From Chitinophagales bacterium (GTDB taxonomy: Bacteria; Bacteroidota; Bacteroidia; Chitinophagales; Chitinophagaceae): DNA of 45,481 nt. The stretch spans positions 1-45,481 of the forward strand of contig JANXQO010000005.1 in NCBI GenBank assembly GCA_025353485.1. Direction: 5' to 3'. Positions 17,827 to 26,699 of the stretch are shown piece after piece (position 1 is the first letter of the stretch; every line of letters starts with the position of its first letter). A model generated the notes under the pieces. The model was not told the origin of the DNA, ran no database searches, and worked only from the letters and a program-made list of their open reading frames with translations. Both the position numbers and the translations under genes were made by a program.

Positions 17827-17925
17827 ACCATGATTTGGGTAGATTAATGAGATTATCAGGAAAATAAAAAACCGATATTTATTCTAATCCCAATAATCAT
17901 TTAATCCTATAAATCATTGTTCAGA
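17822..17925. repeat. TCTGAACC-family inverted-repeat element
   Basis: The left arm TCTGAACCATGATTTGGGTA and the right arm ATCATTGTTCAGA enclose an A/T-rich core. The element fills the space between the convergent Nramp and DUF922 genes and supplies the Nramp TGA stop codon. Confidence 0.7.
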
Positions 17926-17929
17926 CAAA

Positions 17930-18511
17930 TTACTGTATCTTTTTTATTTCCCCTCCAATCTTATCATTCCATTTTAATTGAACCTGGCGGTTAATGCTGT
18001 GTTGTGTTTCTTTATCATATTGCTCCTGCAAAGCAAAATTTTCAGCATACGATTTATCAAATACTGAATCAAGCACCTGGTTATAATTGTCTTTGGTAAA
18101 TTTTGCATTCACTAATTCCCTGATAAAATTTTCTGCACCAAGCCTTGTTATATCAAAGTGTACCTGCTCATGCAACAAATGATAATCAGAATTAATACTG
18201 GGTTTTTTCCATGACAGGCTTTTGGAAAAAAAAACATAAACGCCAACATTCAGGTAAACTGTTTTTCCTTCAATTTTTATATCTGCATCAAAAGCATAAC
18301 CGGATGCCGTTACTGCCCCGCCGAAATGTTTGGTATCAGGCACACCTTTAAAATCATTCCATGTCAACCGTTTTTTTACATCATGATAAATAGTATCACT
18401 TGTTAACGGAGCAATCCTGTTTTGCATAAATACAGTAACCAAAACTTTTTGAGAATAGCCGATGAAGTAAATAAAGATAAAAAAAGAAATAAGAAATAAT
18501 TTTTTATGCAT
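17930..18511 (-). CDS. DUF922-type putative zinc metalloprotease
   Basis: This 193-residue secreted protein has a signal peptide (1-21). It has a TWNDFKGVPD segment and an HEQVH zinc-protease motif (residues 114-118) in a helix continuing FDITRLGAENFIREL, as in DUF922 family proteins. The conserved start of the mature domain (LTWNDFKG) is typical. Substrates are unknown, and protease activity is inferred from HExxH. The 3' end abuts a repeat element. Confidence 0.75.
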   Translation of the reverse strand: MHKKLFLISFFIFIYFIGYSQKVLVTVFMQNRIAPLTSDTIYHDVKKRLTWNDFKGVPDTKHFGGAVTASGYAFDADIKIEGKTVYLNVGVYVFFSKSLSWKKPSINSDYHLLHEQVHFDITRLGAENFIRELVNAKFTKDNYNQVLDSVFDKSYAENFALQEQYDKETQHSINRQVQLKWNDKIGGEIKKIQ

Positions 18512-18615
18512 ATCAAATTTTTATCCTCTTATTCTTTTTATCTTTTTAGAGAATATGATGAGATACAAAAATGATAACAAGATTTGAAATAAAAAGTTAA
18601 AGGGCTATTTTATTG

Positions 18616-18733
18616 TCTGAACCATGATTTGGGGAGATTATGGGATTAGGATGATTAACTAGTAAACGTTTAAAATTTTTACTATTTATATTTCTCTTAT
18701 TAATCTTTTAATCTCCCCAAATCATGGTTCAGA
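18616..18733. repeat. TCTGAACC-family element with a perfect 25-bp inverted repeat
   Basis: 18616-18640 and 18709-18733 are exact reverse complements over 25 bp (TCTGAACCATGATTTGGGGA followed by GATTA), with 68 bp between them. The right arm encodes the last residues and stop of the GT9 gene on the minus strand. Confidence 0.85.
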
Positions 18734-19704
18734 AGAATATTTACCTTTTCAACAATACCATCTATAGATATTTTTTCCATACACTTAAAATGCCCCAGCG
18801 GACATTTATCATAACCAATTTTACTGCAGGGCCGGCACCACAATTTTTTCACATCAAATATTTCGTAATTAGTTTGATAAGGATACATGCCAAAAGAAGG
18901 AACTGTATTTCCCCAAACAGAAATTATCTCCTTTTTAAATGCCGATGCAATGTGCATCAGGCCTGTATCATGGCTTATAATAAGCTTTGCACGCCTTACA
19001 AAATCAGCCGATTCGGCAAGATTAAATTTACCACAGGCGTTATAAATTTTTACAGGATCAACCGAAGAAATTTGTGTTGCATTTTTATAATCTTCCTTAC
19101 CACCTAACAAAATAATTGGATGATTTATTTTTGAACATAGTTCCTTTAATTTATGTACCGGTAATTTTTTAGTGTTGTGTGCAGCGCCAACAACAATGCC
19201 GATATATCCATGCAAATGTGAAACAGGAAGATCCTTTTGCGCAACTATATCTTTATCATGAATAAAATAATCAAGTCCAAGCCCATCATTAACAACGCCA
19301 AGGCTATGTACTGTTTCCATGTAGCGGTCAACAATGTGCAGATGAGGCATTACATTCATCTTAAAATTTACAAACACCCATTTTTGAATATTTAATTTAT
19401 CAAAAGAAAATGAGGGAATTTTTTTTAATACCTGCTTTATTCTAAGTGTGCGCAGGTTATGATGAAGATCAATTATATAATTAAAATTTTCATTTATTAA
19501 TTCTACTATCACCGCATCCAGATCATCGGTAAAAGCATGTACTTTATTTACATAAGGATTGGCAATTACAATTGATGCAAATGATTGTTTTGTGAGATAA
19601 TGAATTTGTGCATCCGGAAATTTCTTTCGCAAACAACGCACTACAGGAGTAGTAAGTACAATATCCCCAATGGAAGAAAAACGAATGATAAGAAATTTTA
19701 ACAC
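18700..19704 (-). CDS. glycosyltransferase family 9 (heptosyltransferase-like)
   Basis: The protein resembles ADP-heptose:LPS heptosyltransferases of GT9, cytoplasmic enzymes that extend lipopolysaccharide core or related glycans. It has FLIIRFSSIGDIVLTTPVVR at the N-terminus, then a YLTKQSFASIVIANPYV strand. The C-terminal half has VVGAAHNTKKLP, ILLGGKEDY, NACGKFNLAESADFVRRAKLIISHDTG with the GLMHIASA donor-site motif, and WGNTVPSFGMYPY. The family normally starts right before this first strand. GTG at 19704 fits, while ATG at 19761 would add 19 residues encoded by an intergenic repeat. The last residues (LNHDLGRLKD) and stop are also encoded by a repeat element. Confidence 0.85.
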   Translation of the reverse strand: MLKFLIIRFSSIGDIVLTTPVVRCLRKKFPDAQIHYLTKQSFASIVIANPYVNKVHAFTDDLDAVIVELINENFNYIIDLHHNLRTLRIKQVLKKIPSFSFDKLNIQKWVFVNFKMNVMPHLHIVDRYMETVHSLGVVNDGLGLDYFIHDKDIVAQKDLPVSHLHGYIGIVVGAAHNTKKLPVHKLKELCSKINHPIILLGGKEDYKNATQISSVDPVKIYNACGKFNLAESADFVRRAKLIISHDTGLMHIASAFKKEIISVWGNTVPSFGMYPYQTNYEIFDVKKLWCRPCSKIGYDKCPLGHFKCMEKISIDGIVEKVNILLNHDLGRLKD

Positions 19705-19734
19705 TCCTAAATTCTCCCTAAAAGGAGGGCTTTG
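19703..19734. repeat. C-run/G-run intergenic repeat at the GT9 5' end
   Basis: CTCCTAAATTCTCCCTAAAA followed by GGAGGG is a diverged hairpin copy of the family at 41661 and 19776. It lies over the possible N-terminal extension of the GT9 gene. Confidence 0.5.
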
Positions 19735-19775
19735 GTTTTCAATGATTGAAAATGACTTCATAATATAATCGCTTT

Positions 19776-19839
19776 AAGTCTCCCCTTTAGGTGTCCCGAT
19801 AATTATCGGGATAGAGGAGCGTTAGATTTTAGAGGGGTT
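19776..19839. repeat. composite C-run/G-run repeat with CCCGATAATTATCGGG palindrome
   Basis: A perfect 16-bp palindrome (19795-19810) is nested between TCCCCTTTAG and TTTTAGAGGGG segments. The element is related to the copy at 37741-37784 and supplies the last codons of the upstream MFS gene (minus strand). Confidence 0.65.
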
Positions 19840-21064
19840 CAACATAATTAAGATCTTTATGAAAAGTTTCTTTAGTATAGTAATAAGCGATCAATGTAAT
19901 AGCCATTACAATTATACCTGTTATTATTCCACTCTTTATAATTTGCCAATGCAGGTTCTTCTGAAAAAAATCGAGAAACAATAAATTTATTAATGGCAAT
20001 GCGCCTCTAACCATGTTAGGAATTGTTGTTGCTGCTGTTGCCCTGAGGTTAGTGCCAAATTGTTCTGCTCCCATTGTAATAAATATGGCCCAAAAGCCCG
20101 TGCTAAAGCCAAGTGCAGCGCAAATAAAATACATTGAAGCATCAGAATTATTTAAGCTGCTAAAGAAAATAAATAAACAAATAATACAGATAATATAAAA
20201 TATAAGTAATGCTCTTTTCCTGCTTTTAAAATATTGACTTACCAGCCCGATGGCAATATCACCGATGGAAATACCAACATAAGCAAACATGATTGAGCGC
20301 CCTGAATCCAATGTGCTGCTGCCAAACATTGCTTTTGCAAAACGATCGCTTTGATTTACGAGTATGCCGATAACGTACCATGTGGGTAAACCTATAAGAA
20401 TAGCTAACAGATATTTTTTAAACCGGTTCGCATTTGTAAAGAACATAAAAAAATTTCCTCTTGAAATATTTTTTTCTTTTATCATTTTAAACATGCCTGA
20501 TTCCACAACACTAATGCGTAAAAACAAAAGTAAAATTCCCAGGCATCCTCCAATTTTATAACACAATCTCCAGTCACCGGTAACCTGGTAAGTGAAGTAA
20601 GCAATTACAGCGCCGCTCAACCCAATTGCTGCCACCATAGAGGTTCCAAGCCCTCTTTTTTCTTTAGGTAACAACTCACTAACTAATGTTATACCGGCGC
20701 CTAATTCTCCCGCCAGGCCCAGGCCTGCAACAAAACGGCATATTGCATATTGATCAACCGTTTGAATAAAGCCGGTAACAAAATTTGCTAAAGAATATAA
20801 AATAATGGAACCAAATAAAACTGATAACCTTCCTTTTTTATCACCAAGAACACCCCAAATAATTCCGCCTAAAAGCAAACCAACCATTTGCCAGTTGATA
20901 ACTTTTGTACTATCTGCCAGCAGCGTTACATCAGTTGATCCCACAGCAAGCATGCTTGGTTTTTTTACGATAGTAAATAATAAGAGATCATAGATATCTA
21001 CAAAATATCCCAAAGCAGCAACGATAACAGGTAATGATAAAACACCTAATTGTTTTTTGTTCAT
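19829..21064 (-). CDS. MFS transporter (metabolite:H+ symporter-like)
   Basis: This 411-residue, 12-helix major facilitator starts LPVIVAALGYFVDIYDLLLF, the opening seen in the sugar and metabolite:proton symporter families. Motif A is GDKKGRLSVLFGS, the helix 4-5 region is CRFVAGLGLAGELGAGITL, and LPKEKRGLGTSMVAA follows. It overlaps DedA by 4 bp (ATGA at 21061-21064), so it is the third gene of a minus-strand operon with the DAACS symporter and DedA. The substrate is not known; a carboxylate would fit the neighbouring symporter. Confidence 0.85.
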   Translation of the reverse strand: MNKKQLGVLSLPVIVAALGYFVDIYDLLLFTIVKKPSMLAVGSTDVTLLADSTKVINWQMVGLLLGGIIWGVLGDKKGRLSVLFGSIILYSLANFVTGFIQTVDQYAICRFVAGLGLAGELGAGITLVSELLPKEKRGLGTSMVAAIGLSGAVIAYFTYQVTGDWRLCYKIGGCLGILLLFLRISVVESGMFKMIKEKNISRGNFFMFFTNANRFKKYLLAILIGLPTWYVIGILVNQSDRFAKAMFGSSTLDSGRSIMFAYVGISIGDIAIGLVSQYFKSRKRALLIFYIICIICLFIFFSSLNNSDASMYFICAALGFSTGFWAIFITMGAEQFGTNLRATAATTIPNMVRGALPLINLLFLDFFQKNLHWQIIKSGIITGIIVMAITLIAYYYTKETFHKDLNYVEPL

Positions 21065-21792
21065 AAATGTTCATCAACTTTTGGAGGAGAAGTTTCAGAT
21101 TTATTTTTACTTATAAATATTTTCCATATAACAGGTAAAGTTGTAATAAGCACTATTCCAATCACAATAACTTCAAGATGTTCTTTAAGATCAAACCCAA
21201 ATTCTTTTTTAATTAATGCCTGCAAAAAATGACCTGCGATAAGCATACTGCCCACCCAGGCTATACAACCTGTAATATTATAAAAAGCGAATTTCTTTTT
21301 ATCCATAGCAACAATACCCGCAACAATGGGGGCAAATGTGCGAACGAAGGGAACAAACCTTGCAACAATTATTGCTGGGCCGCCATTTTTTTCATAGAAG
21401 TCATGCGCCTGCAGTAAATATTTTTTTTTGAAAAAAAATGTATCTTTTCTATGATACAAAAACGGTCCGCTTTTTTTCCCAAACCAATAACCAACATAAT
21501 TTCCGGCTATGCCTGCAATGGCTATCAATAGCCACAATATTGCCAGGTCAGCAAATTGATTGTGGGTTTCAAATAATGCCGATGCTACAATGCCCGGCCC
21601 CGTTTGTGGATCAGTGGAACTAAAGATGCCGGTAACAAATAATAATGCATCACCCGGTAAAAAAAATCCCGCAAACAAACCGGTTTCAGCAAACACAATA
21701 AAAAGTATCATCCATAAACCCCCATGCTGAATATAAAACTGAGGATTTAAAATATCCTTAAGTGCTAATCCAAATATTTCAAGTAATTCCAT
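21061..21792 (-). CDS. DedA family membrane protein
   Basis: The protein has 243 residues with the DedA/VTT-domain features. FAETGLFAGFFLPGDALLF is in the first half, followed by GYWFGKKSGPFLY, then HDFYEKNGGPAIIVARFVPFVRTFAPIVAG with the essential Arg residues, and the IGCIAW-type helix. DedA proteins act in lipid-carrier (undecaprenyl phosphate or phospholipid) flipping and in envelope homeostasis. It lies between the DAACS symporter (17 bp upstream) and an MFS transporter (4-bp overlap) and is co-transcribed with them. The family role is established; the reason for this operon is unknown. Confidence 0.9.
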   Translation of the reverse strand: MELLEIFGLALKDILNPQFYIQHGGLWMILFIVFAETGLFAGFFLPGDALLFVTGIFSSTDPQTGPGIVASALFETHNQFADLAILWLLIAIAGIAGNYVGYWFGKKSGPFLYHRKDTFFFKKKYLLQAHDFYEKNGGPAIIVARFVPFVRTFAPIVAGIVAMDKKKFAFYNITGCIAWVGSMLIAGHFLQALIKKEFGFDLKEHLEVIVIGIVLITTLPVIWKIFISKNKSETSPPKVDEHL

Positions 21793-21809
21793 TACTATAA
21801 TTTAATTAT

Positions 21810-23060
21810 TTAATCAGCAAGTTCGCCTTCCCATTTGCTAACTGCTGCAGTTGCCAATGCATTTCCTAAAACATTTGTTGCTGTACGAAACATATCACAA
21901 AAATGATCAATAGGTAATATCAATGCAATTCCTTCCGGAGGAATATTAAACATTCCACAGGTGGCAGTAACTACCACAAGTGAGGCCCTGGGTACCCCGG
22001 CAATTCCTTTACTGGTAAGCATCAATACCAATAACATTGTTAACTGTGTACCAAGATCAAGATGAATTCCATATGCCTGTGCTATGGCAAGGCTGGCAAA
22101 TGTCATATACATCATGCTGCCATCAAGGTTAAAGCTATAACCCAATGGCAAAGTAAAAGCAACAATTTTATCCCTGCATCCAAAACGTTCAAGCTCCTCA
22201 GTTAATTTAGGAAAAACTGCCTCGCTGCTGGTTGTGCTGAATGCAATTAACAGCGGTTGTGCAATTCTTTTTATCAGAGCAGGAATTCTGTTTTTTAAAA
22301 TTAAAAATCCCACCACCAATAAAATTGCCCACAAAGAAAAAATGCCAATAATAAAATAAAAAAGATACAGCCCATAAAAATTAAAAACTTCTAACCCTTT
22401 GGTAGCAATTACCGCAGCAATAGCTCCAAATACACCAAGCGGCGCAAAGTTCATAACATAGCCAACCATTTTTAAGATAATGTGCGATACACCTTCAAGC
22501 GCTTTTACTACAGGTTTTGCATAATCGCCAATGGCTGTTGCGGCCACTCCAAAGAAGATGCTGAAAACTACTAATTGTAATATCTCATTGTTTGCCATGG
22601 CATCAAACACGCTTTTAGGAAAAACATGTTCAACAAATTTTTGTATAGAAAATTCCTGGGTTTTTCCAATAAGGTCTTTGGCTCCTGCTGTATCTGCGTT
22701 ACTCAAATCAATGGCAGTACCGGGGTGAAAGAAATTTACCAGCAACATTCCTAATAACAAACTAACCAATGATGCAGATACAAACCATAGTAAAGCTTTA
22801 CCTCCAATTCTACCAACCGTTTTAATATCTCCAAGTTTTGCAATGCCCACCACCAATGTAGAAAAAACCAACGGTGCAATTATCATTTGCACCAGCCTTA
22901 AAAAAATAGTAGTGAGTAGTTTTATATTGACAGAAAATTTTGAAATAAATTCAGGAGTAGAATTTTTATGAACAACATAGCCCAGCAAAACACCGGCAAC
23001 CATTGCGATGAGAATAAATATGGTAAGCCGGTTTCTGTTAGCAGATTTCACTTTCATCAA
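21810..23060 (-). CDS. dicarboxylate/amino acid:cation symporter (DAACS)
   Basis: This 416-residue glutamate-transporter-fold protein carries the family motifs: the serine-rich hairpin STTSSEAVFPKL, the NLDGSMMY segment of helix 7, TSKGIAGVPRASL of hairpin 2, and DHFCDMFRTATNVLGNALAT of helix 8, where the Asp and Arg contact dicarboxylate substrates. The Arg in helix 8 suggests acidic substrates such as glutamate, aspartate or C4-dicarboxylates. It is the first gene of a minus-strand operon with DedA and an MFS transporter, and is divergent from the APC permease at 23197. Confidence 0.92.
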   Translation of the reverse strand: MMKVKSANRNRLTIFILIAMVAGVLLGYVVHKNSTPEFISKFSVNIKLLTTIFLRLVQMIIAPLVFSTLVVGIAKLGDIKTVGRIGGKALLWFVSASLVSLLLGMLLVNFFHPGTAIDLSNADTAGAKDLIGKTQEFSIQKFVEHVFPKSVFDAMANNEILQLVVFSIFFGVAATAIGDYAKPVVKALEGVSHIILKMVGYVMNFAPLGVFGAIAAVIATKGLEVFNFYGLYLFYFIIGIFSLWAILLVVGFLILKNRIPALIKRIAQPLLIAFSTTSSEAVFPKLTEELERFGCRDKIVAFTLPLGYSFNLDGSMMYMTFASLAIAQAYGIHLDLGTQLTMLLVLMLTSKGIAGVPRASLVVVTATCGMFNIPPEGIALILPIDHFCDMFRTATNVLGNALATAAVSKWEGELAD

Positions 23061-23196
23061 TGGTAATTAGTTTTGCAATATAATATTTAAAATGAGTTAA
23101 CTATGGTTATGCTAAAAAATAAAAAAGCTGTTTAATGTTTTAAGATTTATTTGCTTATTTTTCCATCCTGTTTTTATTCACCTTTAACCAAACCGT

Positions 23197-24711
23197 ATGA
23201 GTTTATTTATAAAAAAACCGATGAGTGAATTGATGGCTGAGAGCGGTGACTCAGAAAAAGGACTTAAGCGTACATTAAGTTCAGCCTCTCTTGTAGCGCT
23301 TGGTATAGGTGCTATTATTGGAGCCGGATTATTTGTAAGAACTGCTGCTGCTGCCGCTCAGAATGCCGGCCCTTCGGTAACGTTAGGATTTATTGTTGCC
23401 GCTATCGGTTGTGCTTTAGCAGGACTATGTTATGCGGAACTTTCTTCCTCTATCCCCATTTCCGGAAGCGCATATACTTATACATATGCAACCATGGGAG
23501 AATTTATGGCATGGATTATTGGTTGGGATCTTGTACTGGAATATGCAGTTGGTGCAGCAACAGTTGGTATTGCATGGAGCGAATATTTAAATAATTTACT
23601 CGTAAATGTTTTACACTGGAAAGCCATTCCTTATCAATGGTGTCATTCTCCTTTTGAACATTCTGTTGATGGAATAAATGGTATAATGAATATCCCGGCT
23701 TTTGGTATCATTGCTTTACTTAGTTTATTATTAATAAAAGGAACAAAAGAATCTGCATTTGTAAATGGCATAATTGTAATTACAAAAGTTGCTATCGTTG
23801 TACTCATCATCATTTTCGGATGGGGATTTATTAATTCAGCAAATCATACACCGTACATACCTCAATCAACTACTTATACAGATCACCAGGGTGTAGCACA
23901 TACCTACGGAGGTATTATGGGAATATTAGGTGCAGCCGGTGTTGTATTTTTTGCCTTTATAGGATTTGATGCAGTGAGTACTGCTGCGCAGGAAACAAAG
24001 AATCCAAAAAAATCAATGCCTATTGGTATTTTAGGGTCGCTTGCTATTTGTACTGTACTCTATATTTTATTTGCGCATGTACTAACAGGGTTAGCTCCTG
24101 TAGAATTTTTTAGAACCACAGGAAAAGAAGCATCTGTAGCGCAGGCGATAGAAACTTTTATGCCAGGCTATTCTTGGTTGGGAAAATTGGTGACAGTCGC
24201 AATACTTGCCGGTTTCTCTTCAGTAATATTGGTTATGCTTCTTGGGCAAAGTCGTGTTTTTTATTCTATGAGCCGTGATGGTTTAGTGCCAAAAGTTTTT
24301 AGTGATGTTCATCCTAAATTTAAAACACCATACAAAGCGAATCTCATTTTTTTAGTTGTCGTTGGAGCATTTGCCGCATTTGTTCCGGGTGATATTGTTG
24401 GCGATATGACAAGTATCGGAACCTTGTTTGCTTTCATGCTGGTTTGTGTTGCAGTAATTATTTTGAGAAAAACAGATCCGGATATGCCGAGAGCTTTCAA
24501 AACTCCACTTGTGCCCTTTGTTCCAATTCTGGGAATCCTTGTTTGTGGCGCTATGATATTTGGATTAGGCTGGACAAACTGGTTAAGATTAGGTGGCTGG
24601 CTTTTGATAGGTTTTGTAATTTATTTTGGATATAGTAAAAGAAATAGCTTATTGCAAAAAGGATTAATTGTAAAGCCAAAAGATCCGGTTGATCCTTTAA
24701 ATCCCTTATAA
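23197..24711 (+). CDS. APC superfamily amino acid permease (CAT-like)
   Basis: This 504-residue permease has 12 or more helices. It shows the first-helix GIGAIIGAGLFVRTAAAA unwound segment that binds substrate amino and carboxyl groups, then GFIVAAIGCALAGLCYAELSS, and GVVFFAFIGFDAVSTAAQE in helix 6. KNPKKSMPIGI and GQSRVFYSMSRDGLVP are typical of the cationic amino acid transporter group. It is monocistronic, with a hairpin terminator 18 bp downstream. A second, shorter and divergent permease of the superfamily lies at 40207. Confidence 0.92.
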   Translation: MSLFIKKPMSELMAESGDSEKGLKRTLSSASLVALGIGAIIGAGLFVRTAAAAAQNAGPSVTLGFIVAAIGCALAGLCYAELSSSIPISGSAYTYTYATMGEFMAWIIGWDLVLEYAVGAATVGIAWSEYLNNLLVNVLHWKAIPYQWCHSPFEHSVDGINGIMNIPAFGIIALLSLLLIKGTKESAFVNGIIVITKVAIVVLIIIFGWGFINSANHTPYIPQSTTYTDHQGVAHTYGGIMGILGAAGVVFFAFIGFDAVSTAAQETKNPKKSMPIGILGSLAICTVLYILFAHVLTGLAPVEFFRTTGKEASVAQAIETFMPGYSWLGKLVTVAILAGFSSVILVMLLGQSRVFYSMSRDGLVPKVFSDVHPKFKTPYKANLIFLVVVGAFAAFVPGDIVGDMTSIGTLFAFMLVCVAVIILRKTDPDMPRAFKTPLVPFVPILGILVCGAMIFGLGWTNWLRLGGWLLIGFVIYFGYSKRNSLLQKGLIVKPKDPVDPLNPL

Positions 24712-24729
24712 ATAATAGTAATTCTTTTT

Positions 24730-24760
24730 AGAAAGCTTCCTTATGGGGAGCTTTCTATTT
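24730..24760 (+). terminator. rho-independent terminator of the APC permease gene
   Basis: AGAAAGCTTCC (24730-24740) pairs with GGAGCTTTCT plus flanking G (24746-24756) in an 11-bp stem with one G-U pair. ATTTT follows. Confidence 0.75.
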
Positions 24761-24773
24761 TGGAATTCAGATA

Positions 24774-24801
24774 TAAAAAAAGCGACAACAATTGTTATCG
24801 C
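24774..24801 (-). terminator. rho-independent terminator of ssb
   Basis: On the minus strand GCGATAACAATTGTTGTCGC forms a near-perfect hairpin and is followed by a run of eight T. Confidence 0.7.
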
Positions 24802-24858
24802 CTTACTTCGGTCTGACAGGAAAATTTAATAAATTATCAGACGGAAACTGCCAGACAA

Positions 24859-25302
24859 TTAAAATGGCAGATCATCTGCAGGCTCTGAAATTTCACTCAT
24901 ACGGTTTGCATTACTTGTTACAGCATCTGAAGAGGGCATGGATTGATTAGATTGTTGGTTACCTGCATTACTTTGACCACCGCCTTCACCACCACCTAAT
25001 AATTGTAAATTTTGTACTCTCATTCTTAATGTAGCTGCCGGTTGATTTTCTTTATTTAAATAACCATCGGCTTCCGGTGAACCTTCTACATATACCTGTT
25101 TTCCTTTTTTTAAATATTGGGCAACTGCTGTCCTGTCTGTCCAATAAGCACAATTAACCCATGTGGTTCTTTCTTTTAAATTGCCCTGAGCGTCTTTAAA
25201 TTTTTCAGTGTGTGCTACATTAAAATTAATTACGGTTTTACCGTTCACTTCTTTTTGAATGCAATCTCCTCCGAGGTTGCCTACAATTTGTAACTTGATC
25301 AT
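24859..25302 (-). CDS. ssb: single-stranded DNA-binding protein
   Basis: The 147-residue SSB has an N-terminal OB fold (about 1-105: KLQIVGNLGGDC, VINFNVAHTEK, WVNCAYW, KKGKQVYVEGSP). A Gly/Gln/Asn/Ser-rich linker leads to an acidic tail ending DDLPF, the tip that docks replication and repair partners. It coats ssDNA in replication, recombination and repair. Its own terminator lies about 60 bp downstream. The next gene upstream on the same strand is a LexA-like S24 repressor with a 90-bp gap, so independent transcription is likely. Shorter than E. coli SSB but usual for Bacteroidota. Confidence 0.95.
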   Translation of the reverse strand: MIKLQIVGNLGGDCIQKEVNGKTVINFNVAHTEKFKDAQGNLKERTTWVNCAYWTDRTAVAQYLKKGKQVYVEGSPEADGYLNKENQPAATLRMRVQNLQLLGGGEGGGQSNAGNQQSNQSMPSSDAVTSNANRMSEISEPADDLPF

Positions 25303-25392
25303 AACTGTTTTTTTTAATTGTTAACCGATGTATCTGTACGGCCGCATTCTAATTGTAAGAATGAAGCAAAATTATTATGAATATTCACAAAC

Positions 25393-26148
25393 CTAATTCA
25401 TTTTTTTAGCCATGTTGCTAACCTGATCCTGCAAGTTGTTAACAAGATTTGCCAGCGCATTTACATCCCATCTTTGTTGCTGGGTAACTTTATTTATAAT
25501 TGCCAGCGCCTGCCACATTTCCAGGATATCATGTGCATTTACCTGATAAGGCTGGTATGCAGGATTATCACTTACTAATGTTACTTTATTTTTTATACGG
25601 TTACTTTTTACTATTCTCTTATACACTATCCCTTCATTTTTACTTACAACAATATAAGCAAGATTATTTTTGGCATCGTCAAGATTTTCTACCTTTTCTC
25701 CAACAATAATACTTCCGGAAGGTGTTGGCATCATACTATCACCGATTATTTCAAAGGCACGATAATTACCGCCAGTTAACATAGGCAATGTAAAAGTATT
25801 TAGCTCATCAATAAATTCACTGTCGGCATAACCGGCAAGGTAACCTGCTGCTGCTTTTACAGGAACAAAATGAATAAGATTCCTGTCAGCATTCATCATT
25901 TTTAACTGCCGTCTTTTCGCAAGATAATTACTGCCTTGCGTTACACTTAAATCTTTACGGAGTAATTCATCAAGTGTTAGTTTAAACATATCACTGATTA
26001 TCTCCAGCACTTCAAGCCGGGGCTCAGCCCTTTCTTCTTCGTAGGCTCCAATAAGTGAGCGTTTAATGCCCAGCTTATTGGCGAACTCATCTTGTGTCCA
26101 GCCTCTCAGCTTACGTAGGTATTTTAAATTTTGTCCTGCAATGGCCAT
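25393..26148 (-). CDS. XRE-type repressor with LexA/S24 peptidase domain
   Basis: This 251-residue regulator has an HTH_XRE domain (about 6-62, LRKLRGWTQDEFANKLG and RSLIGAYEEERAEPRLE). After a linker comes an S24 domain with the nucleophile in GDSMMPTP (Ser138) and the general-base Lys in GIVYKRIV (Lys177). An Ala-Gly pair at about 101-102 (KAAAGY) is in the position of the self-cleavage bond of LexA-like repressors. It is likely a stress-responsive repressor. Bacteroidota often encode such proteins outside prophages, and no phage genes are seen here. Operator sites were not identified. Confidence 0.85.
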   Translation of the reverse strand: MAIAGQNLKYLRKLRGWTQDEFANKLGIKRSLIGAYEEERAEPRLEVLEIISDMFKLTLDELLRKDLSVTQGSNYLAKRRQLKMMNADRNLIHFVPVKAAAGYLAGYADSEFIDELNTFTLPMLTGGNYRAFEIIGDSMMPTPSGSIIVGEKVENLDDAKNNLAYIVVSKNEGIVYKRIVKSNRIKNKVTLVSDNPAYQPYQVNAHDILEMWQALAIINKVTQQQRWDVNALANLVNNLQDQVSNMAKKMN

Positions 26149-26273
26149 ATCAAACTAATTTGCTTAGTGTAAAAATACTAATTATTTTAGTGTAACCAAA
26201 TATTTTATTAAACAATTTTATTAAAGGCATAGTTTTTATGTCTTATATATTTATTGGTATATAAAAGCGTACA

Positions 26274-26549
26274 ATGAAAGTTATATTTAAAATTATAGCC
26301 TTATTTATGGTATTTTTAATTAGTGAAAATTTGTTTGCACAACAGGTGCATATTTCAAATATTGTAAAACAACAAAAGGTAACCACTGCTGCCAATACTA
26401 ATGCAAAAGTTCACGCAAACAGTAATAGTATTTTTGGAAGCGGTAACACTCCTTCTAAATATGATAAAAAAAAGCAGCCAAAAAATAATGAAGTGAAAGA
26501 TGAGGAAGGAATGAAAAAAAATAACAACGCGAAAAAACAAAAGAAGTAG
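26274..26549 (+). CDS. small secreted basic protein, unknown function
   Basis: The 91-residue ORF has a clear signal peptide (about 1-22, ending LFAQQ). The short mature part is rich in Asn, Lys and Ser and ends in a strongly basic tail (KKNNNAKKQKK). It has no cysteines and no recognised motif. Composition suggests an unfolded, nucleic-acid- or surface-binding peptide, but that is speculation. It is divergent from the S24 repressor, so the repressor could control it. Its TAG stop ends one base before the 3' end of the convergent tRNA gene. Confidence 0.55.
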   Translation: MKVIFKIIALFMVFLISENLFAQQVHISNIVKQQKVTTAANTNAKVHANSNSIFGSGNTPSKYDKKKQPKNNEVKDEEGMKKNNNAKKQKK

Positions 26550-26623
<74 letters not shown>

Positions 26624-26699
26624 TGAAACCGTATTTTATTACTGCTTATTATTAAATAGTAAAGCCCGGATAATAATTGTTACTGCCCTTTTTTAATCA

